Of a stretch of 47,389 nt of DNA, positions 17,300 to 25,887 are shown piece by piece. Each line of letters begins with the position of its first letter. Position 1 is the first letter of the stretch. The notes below the pieces were generated by a model, which had not been told where the DNA came from, did not search any database, and worked only from the letters and a program-made list of their open reading frames with translations. Position numbers and translations under genes: made by a program. The DNA lies in assembly GCA_019359315.1 (NCBI GenBank), contig JAHHHO010000044.1, positions 1 to 47,389 on the forward strand, written 5' to 3'. Origin of the DNA: Myxacorys californica WJT36-NPBG1 (lineage in GTDB: Bacteria > Cyanobacteriota > Cyanobacteriia > Leptolyngbyales > Leptolyngbyaceae).

Positions 17300-17707
17300 C
17301 TACGGCTCATTGACCAAGACCACTAATTTCCCTTTTGCCTGGTTAGACTTCATATATTGATGGGCTTCAACAATTTCATTGAAATGGAAAATCTGATCAA
17401 CATTGACTCGGCTTTGCCCCGCAGCGACACCATCAATAAAGTGTTGTAACTGTTCAACTGAGAAGTCTGTAGACGGTCAACCTGACTGTGTGAAGAATAT
17501 CATTCATCGGTGAAAAGTTGAAGGCCCAAGCATTGCCCAAAATTCTGGTCATGCAGACAATACCGCCAAGGGTTGCGCATTGCAATGAATCAAGCAGAGT
17601 CGTGGTGCCCACGAGTTCCAAAACTCGATCGACACCATTAGGAAAGTGCTCATGGATGACAGATGCAATTTTCCCAGTTGGGCAGAATTCATTGAGTTAT
17701 CTAACCG
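17300..17707 (-). pseudogene. Zinc-independent quinone oxidoreductase (MDR family), truncated and frameshifted
   Basis: The minus strand reads GKIASVIHEHFPNGVDRVLE, LVGTTTLLDSLQCATLGGIV and CMTRILGNAWAFNFSP. After a frameshift near 17475 it continues TDFSVEQLQHFIDGVAAGQ, then IFHFNEIVEAHQYMKSNQ and LVVLVNEP with TAG at 17300-17302. This is the C-terminal third of an NADPH:quinone reductase of the medium-chain family. The N-terminal catalytic domain and most of the Rossmann fold are absent. It lies between two live operons, a relic of a once larger redox cluster. Confidence 0.8.
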
Positions 17708-17778
17708 TCTGCCCGAGAGCTAAGGGATGGCAACAACACTGTTTCTGATTCATCACGCATGTCTAGTCTCTAGCCTCA

Positions 17779-18474
17779 CTATGCATTGCCATAAACTGGA
17801 ATTGCTGCCCCTCGGATATCTTGTGCTGCTTCAGATGCCAGAAAACAAATGACTTGAGCTAACGATTCGGGGTTAACCCATGTGTGTGCATTTTGAGATC
17901 CCATCGCCACTCGGTTGACAGGTGTATCGATGATACTGGGCAGAACAACGTTGGCAGTGATGTTTGTGCCTTTCGTTTCATCTGCGATCGCCTTGGTCAG
18001 AGCAACCACTCCTGCTTTTGAGGCACAATAGGCGGCGAGTTGTCCGCTTGGTTCTACTGCACCTCGTGATCCGACTGTTACGATCCGTCCATAACTCTGT
18101 TCCAGCATTCGTCGGAGGCAGTGCTTGCTGACTAAGAAGGTTGAGTTGAGGTTTAAATCAAAGTCTCGTTGCCAGTCGGTAAATGGATACTCGTGAGTTT
18201 TGCCCATTGCAAAGCCACCAACGAGATGAATTAAGATATCAACTTTGGGCATGTTGTTCACTAAGCGTTCTACGGACTGCTCATCTTGAAGATCGGCAGA
18301 GACAGCATTGATGCGAGCCATGTCATCAGCAGGCAATGCTTCTTTCAAGCGATCGAGATCTTGAACTCGACGGTATGGAATTGTTAGGTTACCCCCTTGT
18401 GCTAACACAACCGGTGTCACCCCCAAACCAAGTCCACCTGTTGCGCCTGTTAACAAAACATGTTTCCCTTCCAT
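17779..18474 (-). CDS. SDR family protein, paralogue 1 of a duplicated SDR/94-aa pair
   Basis: The 231-residue SDR has TGATGGLG as cofactor loop and SADLQDEQ where Asp contacts the adenine. VGSRGAVEPSGQLAAY then CASK provides the Ser, Tyr and Lys of the active site. The start ATG at 18474 follows AAGGTGG. It is very similar to the SDR at 24206-24901, including long identical stretches (SKAGVVALTKAIADETKGTN). A gene for a 94-residue protein lies 251 bases upstream on the same strand. A hairpin sits between them. The substrate is unknown. Confidence 0.88.
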   Translation of the reverse strand: MEGKHVLLTGATGGLGLGVTPVVLAQGGNLTIPYRRVQDLDRLKEALPADDMARINAVSADLQDEQSVERLVNNMPKVDILIHLVGGFAMGKTHEYPFTDWQRDFDLNLNSTFLVSKHCLRRMLEQSYGRIVTVGSRGAVEPSGQLAAYCASKAGVVALTKAIADETKGTNITANVVLPSIIDTPVNRVAMGSQNAHTWVNPESLAQVICFLASEAAQDIRGAAIPVYGNA

Positions 18475-18667
18475 GTAATACCACCTTATATTGATTCATT
18501 GGATGGGTTAAACGTTCACCTAATCAAGAACACGCTCATGTCACGATCCGTTTTGTAGATCAGTTACAGTAATGCTTTCTAACACTAATCTGTAGCTGAT
18601 TCCTTCAGTGACCAAGCGTTTGAGTCGTTGGGTGAGCGCAACGCTCGTGTAGCATAAGTTCAGTGGA

Positions 18668-18691
18668 AGGGAGGTGAAGTTTTACCTCCCT
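18668..18691 (-). terminator. Perfect 8-bp hairpin between the 94-aa gene and SDR paralogue 1
   Basis: AGGGAGGT at 18668-18675 pairs with ACCTCCCT at 18684-18691 across an 8-base loop, 34 bases past the stop of the 94-residue protein gene. No run of T follows on the minus strand, so it may be a weak terminator, an RNA processing site or a stabilising hairpin that tunes expression of the downstream SDR. Confidence 0.5.
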
Positions 18692-18725
18692 CTACCTCAT
18701 GCAGATGGAAAATGCTGTAACATCC

Positions 18726-19010
18726 TTATTTGATTTCAGCCGAAGCAAATTCTGTGACTCGCCCAAGTCGTGCTGCTAGAAACACATCATAGGTTGCACA
18801 ATAGGCGATCGTGACATCGTTTGCTTTGTTGTAGAGATGGACAACCGTACCTGCCCCTCCCGGTTGAAGTGCGATCGGTTTTAAATCTCCAAAGAAAAGA
18901 CGACGAATTGTATCACCGCTGCCTAATTCATCTCTCAACTTTCGCAGTAGAGCCAGTTTTTTCTCAAGATCTTGAGGGGTTGGATCGGCTGGATTTATGG
19001 CTTGGCTCAT
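18726..19010 (-). CDS. Conserved 94-residue protein of unknown function, copy 1
   Basis: I chose ATG at 19010 (MSQAINPADPTP) rather than an upstream in-frame start at 19073, because it aligns with the start of the second copy at 23844-24128 and has GGAG ten bases upstream. The protein has a short helical charged region ([18 protein letters not shown]), then [20 protein letters not shown] and [20 protein letters not shown]. The two copies are identical at about 77 of 94 positions, mostly differing at the ends. There is no signal peptide or membrane segment. I do not recognise a family. Each copy sits beside a paralogous SDR, which suggests they act together. Confidence 0.75.
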   Translation of the reverse strand: MSQAINPADPTPQDLEKKLALLRKLRDELGSGDTIRRLFFGDLKPIALQPGGAGTVVHLYNKANDVTIAYCATYDVFLAARLGRVTEFASAEIK

Positions 19011-19144
19011 GATCGAATTTCTCCAATGATGTTTACAACGTACGTCACCACGGCCCGGTATCGGCAGGCTCATTTACTGATTGCAGAATTAAGTTCAAGC
19101 TGCCTTTATTTGATGCATGTGAGGTGAGCATGGGAGTGGCGATC

Positions 19145-19648
19145 TCATTTCTTACTTTGTCGGGGATTACACCAATCGCAGGTCATTTGTAATTCGAACT
19201 GGATAAAGTTATGAGAGGCTTGTAACTCATAAAAAGCAAGAAACAAACTCCAGCAGAGAATACAAACAGCCACTAGAAAAATAGCTAAGACGAGATAGGA
19301 AACCCACTGAATTGAAGTAGCGATCGAAACAGCGACAACCAGCATGTCCACAACGAAAATAAATAGGGAAAAGTAAATCAGTGCCAGGATATTATGAAGC
19401 AGATGGTGATGATGCAAAAGCTTTGGGGTTAAACACTCCAAGTGATGCAACTGATTTACCTTTGGACCATTGCCCAAATTACTCTGCCTTAGATTTACAC
19501 TCTCCTGCTTTAAGGAACGGAGCAGATTGTCGATAGCGGTGTACCGAAGAATGATCCCATTTAGCAGAATCGCACAAGCAGAGATCATGACTGCTGGAGC
19601 AATAATGGCTCCAATTACTCTAGTAGCTGCTTCCGGTGACAGTATCAT
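19145..19648 (-). CDS. DUF2721 family membrane protein
   Basis: The 167 residues open with SPEAATRVIGAIIAPAVMIS, a hallmark of DUF2721. A hydrophobic N-terminal helix, a polar loop rich in His (HHHHLLHN) and two further membrane helices (about 90-112 and 117-140) follow. DUF2721 proteins are small inner-membrane proteins of unknown function. It lies alone on the minus strand, between the 94-residue protein gene and the hydrolase gene, with about 200 bases of non-coding DNA upstream. Confidence 0.75.
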   Translation of the reverse strand: MILSPEAATRVIGAIIAPAVMISACAILLNGIILRYTAIDNLLRSLKQESVNLRQSNLGNGPKVNQLHHLECLTPKLLHHHHLLHNILALIYFSLFIFVVDMLVVAVSIATSIQWVSYLVLAIFLVAVCILCWSLFLAFYELQASHNFIQFELQMTCDWCNPRQSKK

Positions 19649-19845
19649 TGTTCAACTAGTTTAACTACGTCACAATCGGACAGGTGACCGTAATTCCAGC
19701 AGGTGTAAATTCTGGACTACCGTCAATATTGGCTCACAATCCTCGTGCGTTATATTGCAGAGACTGGAAAATATCGTTAAGTTGACAATACCGTCACCAA
19801 CAGAGCACAACGATTCTGATGTATTCACGATGCATTTAGACTTCT

Positions 19846-20667
19846 CTATTGCGCGATCGCAGCATGTTCAATAACCTCAGCAACGGCATTTGGATGAGAA
19901 ACCATCACTACATGTGACGCGCCATCCACAGCGAGCGTCTCCCTTGAGTTAGCGCGCTTCGCCATGAAAGAGTGCACCGCCGCTGGAATGTTCAAGTCGC
20001 GATCGCCATAAATAAACCAGGACGGGATGGACTTCCATGCAGGCGCGCTGGAGGCTTCGTTCAGCGCGCCTTCTGTAATTGGACGCTGGGTGCTAGCCAT
20101 CAACTTCGCGTCACTGGCGGGCACATCCGCAGCAAACTGTGCGTGGAACTTGTTCTGCTGAATGTAGAGGTCTTTGCCGCCATCAGGCAGTGCAACTGGT
20201 GGCGCGAGTGTCGGACCGAGTGTGCTGCCCGGATGACGTCCTGAAAGTTCGGCAGCAGTCTCGCCCACCTCAGGAGCGAAACCAGCAACGTAGACCAGTG
20301 CCTTCACGCTCTTGTTGCCATTGACTGCATTGGTAATCACCGAGCCTCCGTAGGAATGCCCGACCAGCACGATCGGACCCTCGATCCCCTTGAGGACGCT
20401 AGCGACATAGCCCGCATCACTCTTAACTCCGCGTAGGGGATTCGCTACAGCAATCGTTGGGTAGCCTTTTGCAATCAGTTTGGTCAATACACTGTTCCAA
20501 CTGGAAGACTCAGCAAATGCACCGTGGACAAGAACGATAGTGGGCTTGCCGTCTTCGGCGCTTGCAGGGTTCCTCATGCCTCCTAGAGACGTGAGCATAA
20601 CAGTTCCTACAAAGAGTGCGACGATCAAAATCAGACGAATGCCGTTTCTGAGGATGGGCCTGTTCAT
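19846..20667 (-). CDS. Exported alpha/beta hydrolase
   Basis: The 273 residues start with a basic and hydrophobic signal peptide, probably cleaved after ASA at residue 37. The mature part has VLVHGAFAESSSW (oxyanion region), the nucleophile elbow GHSYGG with Ser105, YGDRD with Asp224, and GASHVV with His252. The triad is therefore complete and the enzyme should act in the periplasm on an ester or amide. The ATG at 20667 has GGAG eight bases upstream. It sits 39 bases after the isochorismatase-like gene and is probably the last gene of that transcript. Confidence 0.88.
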   Translation of the reverse strand: MNRPILRNGIRLILIVALFVGTVMLTSLGGMRNPASAEDGKPTIVLVHGAFAESSSWNSVLTKLIAKGYPTIAVANPLRGVKSDAGYVASVLKGIEGPIVLVGHSYGGSVITNAVNGNKSVKALVYVAGFAPEVGETAAELSGRHPGSTLGPTLAPPVALPDGGKDLYIQQNKFHAQFAADVPASDAKLMASTQRPITEGALNEASSAPAWKSIPSWFIYGDRDLNIPAAVHSFMAKRANSRETLAVDGASHVVMVSHPNAVAEVIEHAAIAQ

Positions 20668-20706
20668 GGTGTGATCTCCTTGGTATTTGTTTATGTGGCT
20701 AGATCG

Positions 20707-21354
20707 TTATGCCATCGCTACTACAACGTCATCTGTAGACAAAACGGCGTTGGCAACATACCCAAAATTAATGAGTGCTGCCTTGTAGCCGTCACCTAGC
20801 TCCGGATGATGCGGAGCCGCCGTCGCATCCTTGACGACAAGCACCTCAAAGCCCTGTTCGATTAAGTCGCGCAGATGGGCTTCCACACAAAGATTTGCTA
20901 GCATTCCCAGCAGGATGACTTTGCTAAGATGACGCTTCCGCAGTTGCAACACAAGATCATTGCTTTGCGGTCCATAGACCTTATGGGGGCTGACCACGAT
21001 CGTCTTACCATCCTCAATGAAAGGCTTGTAGCGATCGAGCCAATCGGCACCTGATCCTAAAAAGCCATCAAGGGTTAAGGATCCACTGCGAGTGAATTCC
21101 TTCACCCCAAGCATCATCTGCTCCAGGGTTCCGGCAAATTTCCAATTGTAATCAGCGGGGTAGTAATAGTGGGGCGAAATGAACACCTCAAAATCGTTCT
21201 GCTTCGCGGCTTTGAAGATGCGCTCAATGTTCTCAACGGTCTGATTGTCTTTCACACTGTCACCCACCAAATCCCAGGAAACTCCGGCTTCACTGAGGAC
21301 ATCGTTTTGTGGATCGATCACAACGATCGCGGTGTCATTTTTGTTGATGTTCAT
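20707..21354 (-). CDS. Isochorismatase-family cysteine hydrolase
   Basis: The 215-residue product carries the family triad: Asp14 in VVIDPQNDVLS, Lys125 in VVSPHKVYG, and Cys156 in GMLANLCVEAHLRDL. Members hydrolyse amides or isochorismate in the cytosol; this one resembles the uncharacterised nicotinamidase-like hydrolases often found beside oxidoreductases. ATG at 21354 has AGGAAAGCT upstream. It is flanked on the same strand by an SDR (122 bases upstream) and an exported hydrolase (39 bases downstream). Confidence 0.88.
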   Translation of the reverse strand: MNINKNDTAIVVIDPQNDVLSEAGVSWDLVGDSVKDNQTVENIERIFKAAKQNDFEVFISPHYYYPADYNWKFAGTLEQMMLGVKEFTRSGSLTLDGFLGSGADWLDRYKPFIEDGKTIVVSPHKVYGPQSNDLVLQLRKRHLSKVILLGMLANLCVEAHLRDLIEQGFEVLVVKDATAAPHHPELGDGYKAALINFGYVANAVLSTDDVVVAMA

Positions 21355-21476
21355 AGCTTTCCTTGCTTGTTAAAGATTTGTCAGTCAGGGGGTCTCTCAC
21401 AACCTAATTTGGAATTGCCATTGCGTAGCTGCAAAATCTGCCCTTACCGGCCTCTGCCGCAATCGCAACTTGAGTA

Positions 21477-22223
21477 TTAAAAACCACCACTGATCGGTAG
21501 CGTTGCTCCCGTAATCCAGCCAGAATCGGAAGATGCGAGGAAGACAACGGCTGGGGAAATGTCTTGGGGTTGTCCAATCCGTCCCAAGGGAATTTGCCCT
21601 TCAACCTGCTTTTGGAAGTCACCCCCGACTGCACCAGCCGCCTGTGTGCCTTCTGTTTCCACAAAGCCAGGATTGATGGCGTTAACACGAATGTTGCGGG
21701 AACCCAACTCTTTAGAAAGTGACTTTGTGATAGCATCAACTGCCGCTTTGGTCGCACTGTAAACGGAGTTGTTTGGAAGTGGAATGGTACTGACGAGCGA
21801 ACTGATATTGATAATATTGCCGCCTGTCGAGTCGAAATGTTTGACTGCCTGTTGCGTGGTGAGAATTAAGCCCAACACATTCAGATTGAAATGTTTGTGA
21901 AAGCTCTCCTCAGTGATATTTTCGAGTGGATAACTTTCATAGATTCCAGCATTGTTAACCAGGATATCGAGCTTGCCAAATGTTTGTTGGGTCTTGGCAA
22001 AAAGCTGTTCAACTTCTACTTTTTGGGAAACATCTGCTTGAATGGCGATTGCCTTTCCACCCGCGCTGGTAATGTCATCCACCACGCGATCGGCTCCTTC
22101 CTTGCTGAAAGCATAGTTGACGACTACAATGGCTCCTTCGGCTGCCAGATGTTTGGCGATCGAGGCACCAATTCCTTTCGATGCTCCTGTCACGACTGCA
22201 ATTTTCCCATCTAATTTTTTCAT
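21477..22223 (-). CDS. SDR family oxidoreductase (3-oxoacyl-reductase-like)
   Basis: Starting at ATG 22223 the protein begins MKKLDGKIAVVTGASKGIG with the cofactor loop TGASKGIG. It continues with NNAG, NISSLVSTIP with the catalytic Ser, YSATK with Tyr and Lys, and ends WITGATLPISGGF. An upstream in-frame ATG at 22259 would add 12 residues, but the family start argues for 22223. It is one of five SDRs in this window. It lies between the HD-domain gene and the isochorismatase gene on one strand. The substrate is unknown. Confidence 0.88.
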   Translation of the reverse strand: MKKLDGKIAVVTGASKGIGASIAKHLAAEGAIVVVNYAFSKEGADRVVDDITSAGGKAIAIQADVSQKVEVEQLFAKTQQTFGKLDILVNNAGIYESYPLENITEESFHKHFNLNVLGLILTTQQAVKHFDSTGGNIINISSLVSTIPLPNNSVYSATKAAVDAITKSLSKELGSRNIRVNAINPGFVETEGTQAAGAVGGDFQKQVEGQIPLGRIGQPQDISPAVVFLASSDSGWITGATLPISGGF

Positions 22224-22380
22224 GATGAGGCCAATAGTTGTTGAATTGGAAAGATTCATCTACAACGGATGGAGACTCGCCTGCCGCGCTGGTTCATCCA
22301 ATAAGGGCGGTTTATTAGCAATGCTAGCTCCATGCTTTTGTATCCACACCAGCAGAGCAGTTGAGGTAAGTGCTTTATAC

Positions 22381-23010
22381 TTACTCCGCGAATGGACTGC
22401 TATTGAGCATATCGTTCCAACTGGGAGGAGCAAATCCATGAATGCAGCAACGACCGACTTCAGTTAGCCAAGTAAATGTGGCTGCCTGAGGCTTTCGTTC
22501 GACTTGTGAAACCATTAATTGCGTTATCTGTTGATTGAAGCTAAGCCGAGGATAGGCATCCAGTATTCGCTCTACTGTTTCTGGAGTGATATCAGAAATC
22601 CGCATTCCTAGCAGATCGGCACTCGCTCCTAGATGCACCAACGCAATCTCAGGCTGTTTGCGTATAGCGATTCCAATCGAGGTGTGGAGCGCGATCGCAT
22701 CCCAAACAATCTCCGCCTTCTCGTCTGATAATCCATGTTCTAAAACGAAGGCTCGTGCAGCATCAGCACCATTGACTTCAAACCGTTGTTCACCATCAAA
22801 TCGCTCAGTCAATCCCAGATCGTGCATGATGGCACCCAGGTATAACAGTTCGCGATCGCACTTGAGACTGTCACGTATTCCTAACAAATCACCAAAGAGA
22901 AAGGTTCGGATGCAGTGATTACATAAAGAAGTGGGTGAAACTTCTGTAACCAGTCGCGTTGCTTTTTTACAGATCTCGCTATCTGGAATTGAATCGTGAA
23001 TTAAAGCCAT
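22381..23010 (-). CDS. HD-domain phosphohydrolase-like protein (cyanamide hydratase-like)
   Basis: The 209-residue product, from ATG 23010 with GAGG five bases upstream, has the HD metal ligands: His32 in CNHCIRTF, His63-Asp64 in GAIMHDLGL, His109 in DAIALHTS, and Asp132 in SADLLG. The arrangement resembles the short HD proteins annotated as cyanamide hydratase-like or metal-dependent phosphohydrolases. A TTG seven codons upstream (23031) is a less likely start. It follows an SDR gene by 55 bases. The reaction cannot be named. Confidence 0.82.
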   Translation of the reverse strand: MALIHDSIPDSEICKKATRLVTEVSPTSLCNHCIRTFLFGDLLGIRDSLKCDRELLYLGAIMHDLGLTERFDGEQRFEVNGADAARAFVLEHGLSDEKAEIVWDAIALHTSIGIAIRKQPEIALVHLGASADLLGMRISDITPETVERILDAYPRLSFNQQITQLMVSQVERKPQAATFTWLTEVGRCCIHGFAPPSWNDMLNSSPFAE

Positions 23011-23065
23011 TTCCGCCTCGATGATTCTCAACGTGATTACGTGAGTTGACTGCTTCTAGGGTGCT

Positions 23066-23815
23066 TCAAATCTGTGCCATACCGCCATCGACAAACAACT
23101 CAATGCCATTGACAAAACTGCTATCGTCTGACGCAAGAAAGACAACGGCTTTGGCGATCTCATCGGGTGTGCCGACTCTTCCCAGTGGGATGTTGTTGGC
23201 TTGGCTCTCCACAAATTCCTGCACCTGCTCATCATTCAGCCCCAAGAGATTGTAACCAGGAGTCGGAACCACGCCAGGACTAATGGCATTCACCCGAATC
23301 TTGCGCTCTTTGAGGTCAAGTGTCCAATTGCGGGCAAACGATCGCACTGCGGCTTTGGTTGCACTGTAAACGCTAAATGCTGGAGTGCCTACGGTGGAAG
23401 CCGTCGAGGCATTCAGAATGATAGAAGCACCCTCTGGTAGCAGCGGCAGTGCCTTCTGCACAGTAAACAGCAGACCTTTGACGTTGGTGTCGAATGTTTT
23501 GTCAAAGTGTTCTTCGGTGATCGCTCCCAGTGGGGCGATTCCTCCACCGCCAGCATTGGCGAAAAGCACATCGAGGTGTCCTTTCTCTTGCTGGATTATG
23601 GCGAACAGGCGATCGAGGTCTGCCAGATTGGAGACATCGCTCTGAATACCCGTGACGTTTTTCTCGATTGCCTTCACAGCAGCATCCAATTCAGCCTGAC
23701 GACGACCTGTGATGAAGACATAAGCGCCTTCAGCGACAAAGCGTTTGGCAGTGGCAAGACCAATGCCACTCGTACCGCCAGTGACAAGAGCAACCTTTCC
23801 TTCTAGTTTGTTCAT
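23066..23815 (-). CDS. SDR family oxidoreductase
   Basis: The 249-residue SDR has [20 protein letters not shown] at the start with the TGGTSGIG loop. It has NAGGGG in place of the usual NNAG, LNASTAS with the catalytic Ser, YSATK, and the C-terminal [17 protein letters not shown]. It lies 28 bases after the second 94-residue protein gene and 55 bases before the HD gene. The run from the SDR at 24901 through this gene looks like one transcript. The substrate is unknown. Confidence 0.88.
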   Translation of the reverse strand: MNKLEGKVALVTGGTSGIGLATAKRFVAEGAYVFITGRRQAELDAAVKAIEKNVTGIQSDVSNLADLDRLFAIIQQEKGHLDVLFANAGGGGIAPLGAITEEHFDKTFDTNVKGLLFTVQKALPLLPEGASIILNASTASTVGTPAFSVYSATKAAVRSFARNWTLDLKERKIRVNAISPGVVPTPGYNLLGLNDEQVQEFVESQANNIPLGRVGTPDEIAKAVVFLASDDSSFVNGIELFVDGGMAQI

Positions 23816-23843
23816 GATGCTGAATCCTGTGGTGATTTCAGTG

Positions 23844-24128
23844 CTACTTCATTTCAGCCGGATCGAATGCGGTCACTCGTCCTGGTCGGGCAGCCAAAAA
23901 GACATCGTAGGTGGAGCAATAAGCAATAGTGACATCATTGGCTTTGTTATAGAGATGGACAACTGTGCCAGCTCCTCCTGGTTGGAGTGCAATGGGTGTC
24001 AAATCGCCAAAAAATAGACGGCGAATCGTGTCCCCACTGCCTAATTCATCTCTTACCTTTCGGAGCAGAGCAAGTTTCTTCTCAATGGTTGAGGGTGTTG
24101 GATTTGCTGGGTCAGCTGATAAATGCAT
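23844..24128 (-). CDS. Conserved 94-residue protein of unknown function, copy 2
   Basis: Starting at ATG 24128 (GGGAG nine bases upstream), this protein matches copy 1 over its full length, with a near-identical core [38 protein letters not shown] and [20 protein letters not shown]. The DNA differs at many third codon positions while the protein core is fixed, which indicates an old duplication under purifying selection. Here it lies 77 bases downstream of its SDR paralogue, the reverse of the order at copy 1. The function is unknown. Confidence 0.8.
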   Translation of the reverse strand: MHLSADPANPTPSTIEKKLALLRKVRDELGSGDTIRRLFFGDLTPIALQPGGAGTVVHLYNKANDVTIAYCSTYDVFLAARPGRVTAFDPAEMK

Positions 24129-24205
24129 GGCTACAATTCTCCCGTAATTTTTACAGTGGTACTCGTTGGCGTTCTAGAAGTGAAGAAAATCGATGCTTGA
24201 GAGCA

Positions 24206-24901
24206 TTAAGCACTGCCATAGACTGGAACGGCTGCCCCTCGAATATCTTGAGCCGCTTCAGAGGCTAAGAAACAAATCACTTGAGCTAAAGATTCAGGTT
24301 TAACCCAGTTGTGCGCGTCCTCAGCTCCCAATGCGACTCGATTGGTAGAGGTATCAATAATGCTGGGTAAAACTACATTGGCTGTAATGTTGGTTCCTTT
24401 GGTTTCATCAGCGATCGCCTTAGTTAGGGCAACGACCCCGGCTTTGGATGCACCATAAGCGGCGAGTTGTCCACTTGGTTCTACAGCCCCCCGCGAGCCA
24501 ACCGTGACAATCCGTCCATACCCATGCTCTAGCATGCGTCGTAGACTGTGCTTGCAGAGTAAAAAGGTTGTGTTGAGATTCAAACCCAAGTCCCGCTGCC
24601 AATCAGCAAAAGGATACTCATGGGTTTTACCAGTTGCAAAACCGCCAACCAGATGGATCAACACATCGACTCGCGGCATATTATCCACTAGCTGTTGAAC
24701 AGCTTGCTCATCTTGCAGATCAGCAGGAGTAAACTGGAGTCTGCTTTGAGTAGCGGGGGGGATAGCATCTTTGAGCCGCGCTGTTTCTTCCGCTTTGCGA
24801 TAAGGCACTGTGACGAGCGCACCTTGTGCCAGTAAAACAGGAGTGACACCTAACCCTAACCCTCCAGTGCCCCCTGTCAGTAACACATACTTGTCTTTCA
24901 T
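24206..24901 (-). CDS. SDR family protein, paralogue 2 of the duplicated SDR/94-aa pair
   Basis: The 231-residue protein has TGGTGGLG as cofactor loop, PADLQDEQ, and the active site in VGSRGAVEPSGQLAAY then GASK. The second ATG at 24901 is preferred to 24904 because GGAG is five bases upstream. It closely matches the SDR at 17779-18474. It is followed by the second 94-residue protein gene, then by another SDR and the HD gene, and is likely the first gene of that operon. A dead flavin disulfide reductase lies just upstream. Confidence 0.88.
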   Translation of the reverse strand: MKDKYVLLTGGTGGLGLGVTPVLLAQGALVTVPYRKAEETARLKDAIPPATQSRLQFTPADLQDEQAVQQLVDNMPRVDVLIHLVGGFATGKTHEYPFADWQRDLGLNLNTTFLLCKHSLRRMLEHGYGRIVTVGSRGAVEPSGQLAAYGASKAGVVALTKAIADETKGTNITANVVLPSIIDTSTNRVALGAEDAHNWVKPESLAQVICFLASEAAQDIRGAAVPVYGSA

Positions 24902-24941
24902 CATTACTCCACAAACTATTTCATCCTTCAACGCTGCCTGC

Positions 24942-25215
24942 TTACACCTTTGAAAACAACATATTTAACCCTTCGGTCATTGTGGGATGAGTCAAAACCC
25001 CATCGCGTAGAACGGTATAGGGCATCTGAGCTAGCATCACCATTTGCACCGTTGAAATCACTTCACCTGCTGCATGACACAACAGTGAACAACCAAGAAT
25101 GCAACCTGTCTCGGTATCGACGGGTTTTACGTCCGTTTGCGACTAGCGCAGGTGCCAGTGTTTTACCCGGTTTGCCGCCACCGATAATAATGTTGTCATA
25201 GTCTTCAGTGTCCAT
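24942..25215 (-). pseudogene. RclA-like flavin disulfide reductase, internally deleted
   Basis: A good start (ATG 25215, GGAG six bases upstream) begins MDTEDYDNIIIGGGKPGKTL, the FAD-binding N-terminus of a pyridine nucleotide-disulfide oxidoreductase. After about 30 residues the reading jumps frame straight to the C-terminal dimerisation domain: DTETGCILGCSLLCHAAGEV, then MLAQMPYTVLRDGVLTHPTM and TEGLN, ending with TAA at 24942-24944. About 370 residues, including the redox-active cysteines, are missing. The GGGKxGKTLA and LTHPTMTE motifs resemble RclA-type enzymes (reactive chlorine response in other bacteria). It cannot function. Confidence 0.82.
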
Positions 25216-25260
25216 TTCTATCTCCGTTGAGTTTGGCGGTCTTTCGTGCGGCAATTGGGA

Positions 25261-25824
25261 TTACTTGGCAAACAATTCTTTGCCTGCTAAGACAGCAGCC
25301 ACTCGTGCTACATTCGCGCCGTGATGCTTGGCAGCTTCCAGCCTTGGTTCAGTCACGCCTGTCTGCTCCATATGTTCTCCCGCAGAGCGTCCATAGGGGC
25401 CCCATTGCAGGCCACCAAGCGGATATCCTGGTGTGATTTTGGGCAAAGGAACCATCACCATTCCCAGTTCAGCAAAGTTATTTAACAGCGCCAGCATGGT
25501 TAGTTCAGCGCCACCCCCTGTATTGCCGTAACCGCCACCCGTTGCAAAGACAGCGCCCACCTTCCCAATGAGGCTATCTTTAATCCAAAGAGGCCCACAA
25601 ACCTGATCGATAAATTTTTTCACTCGCCAATCTGGGCTGCCCATGTGGACGGGGGAACCCACAATGACAGCATCGCTGGCGATTACATCATCTTCAGTCA
25701 CATCCTCAGCAAACTTTACCTCTACTTCAATTCCTGGAACTGATGTCGCACCAGACGCGACCACTTCTGCCATCTTCTGGGTATTGCCGTAATCGGTTGC
25801 GTAAACAATTAGAACCTTTGTCAC
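25261..25824 (-). CDS. Flavodoxin-fold NAD(P)H:quinone oxidoreductase-like protein (WrbA/flavodoxin family)
   Basis: The 187-residue product opens with the FMN phosphate-binding loop in VLIVYATDYGNTQKMAE. It has VGSPVHMGSPDWRVKKFID and ATGGGYGNTGGGAELTML, which line the flavin pocket in WrbA-type proteins. It should reduce quinones by two electrons in the cytosol, avoiding semiquinones (family knowledge). The start is GTG at 25824 with GAGGT six bases upstream. It lies 45 bases before the dead RclA-like gene and 63 bases after a dienelactone hydrolase gene. Confidence 0.85.
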   Translation of the reverse strand: MTKVLIVYATDYGNTQKMAEVVASGATSVPGIEVEVKFAEDVTEDDVIASDAVIVGSPVHMGSPDWRVKKFIDQVCGPLWIKDSLIGKVGAVFATGGGYGNTGGGAELTMLALLNNFAELGMVMVPLPKITPGYPLGGLQWGPYGRSAGEHMEQTGVTEPRLEAAKHHGANVARVAAVLAGKELFAK

Positions 25825-25887
25825 CTTATTACCTCACACTTGTTGAAGTTGATAGCTGTTTGTACATCAAATCGCATTTAAATTCCG

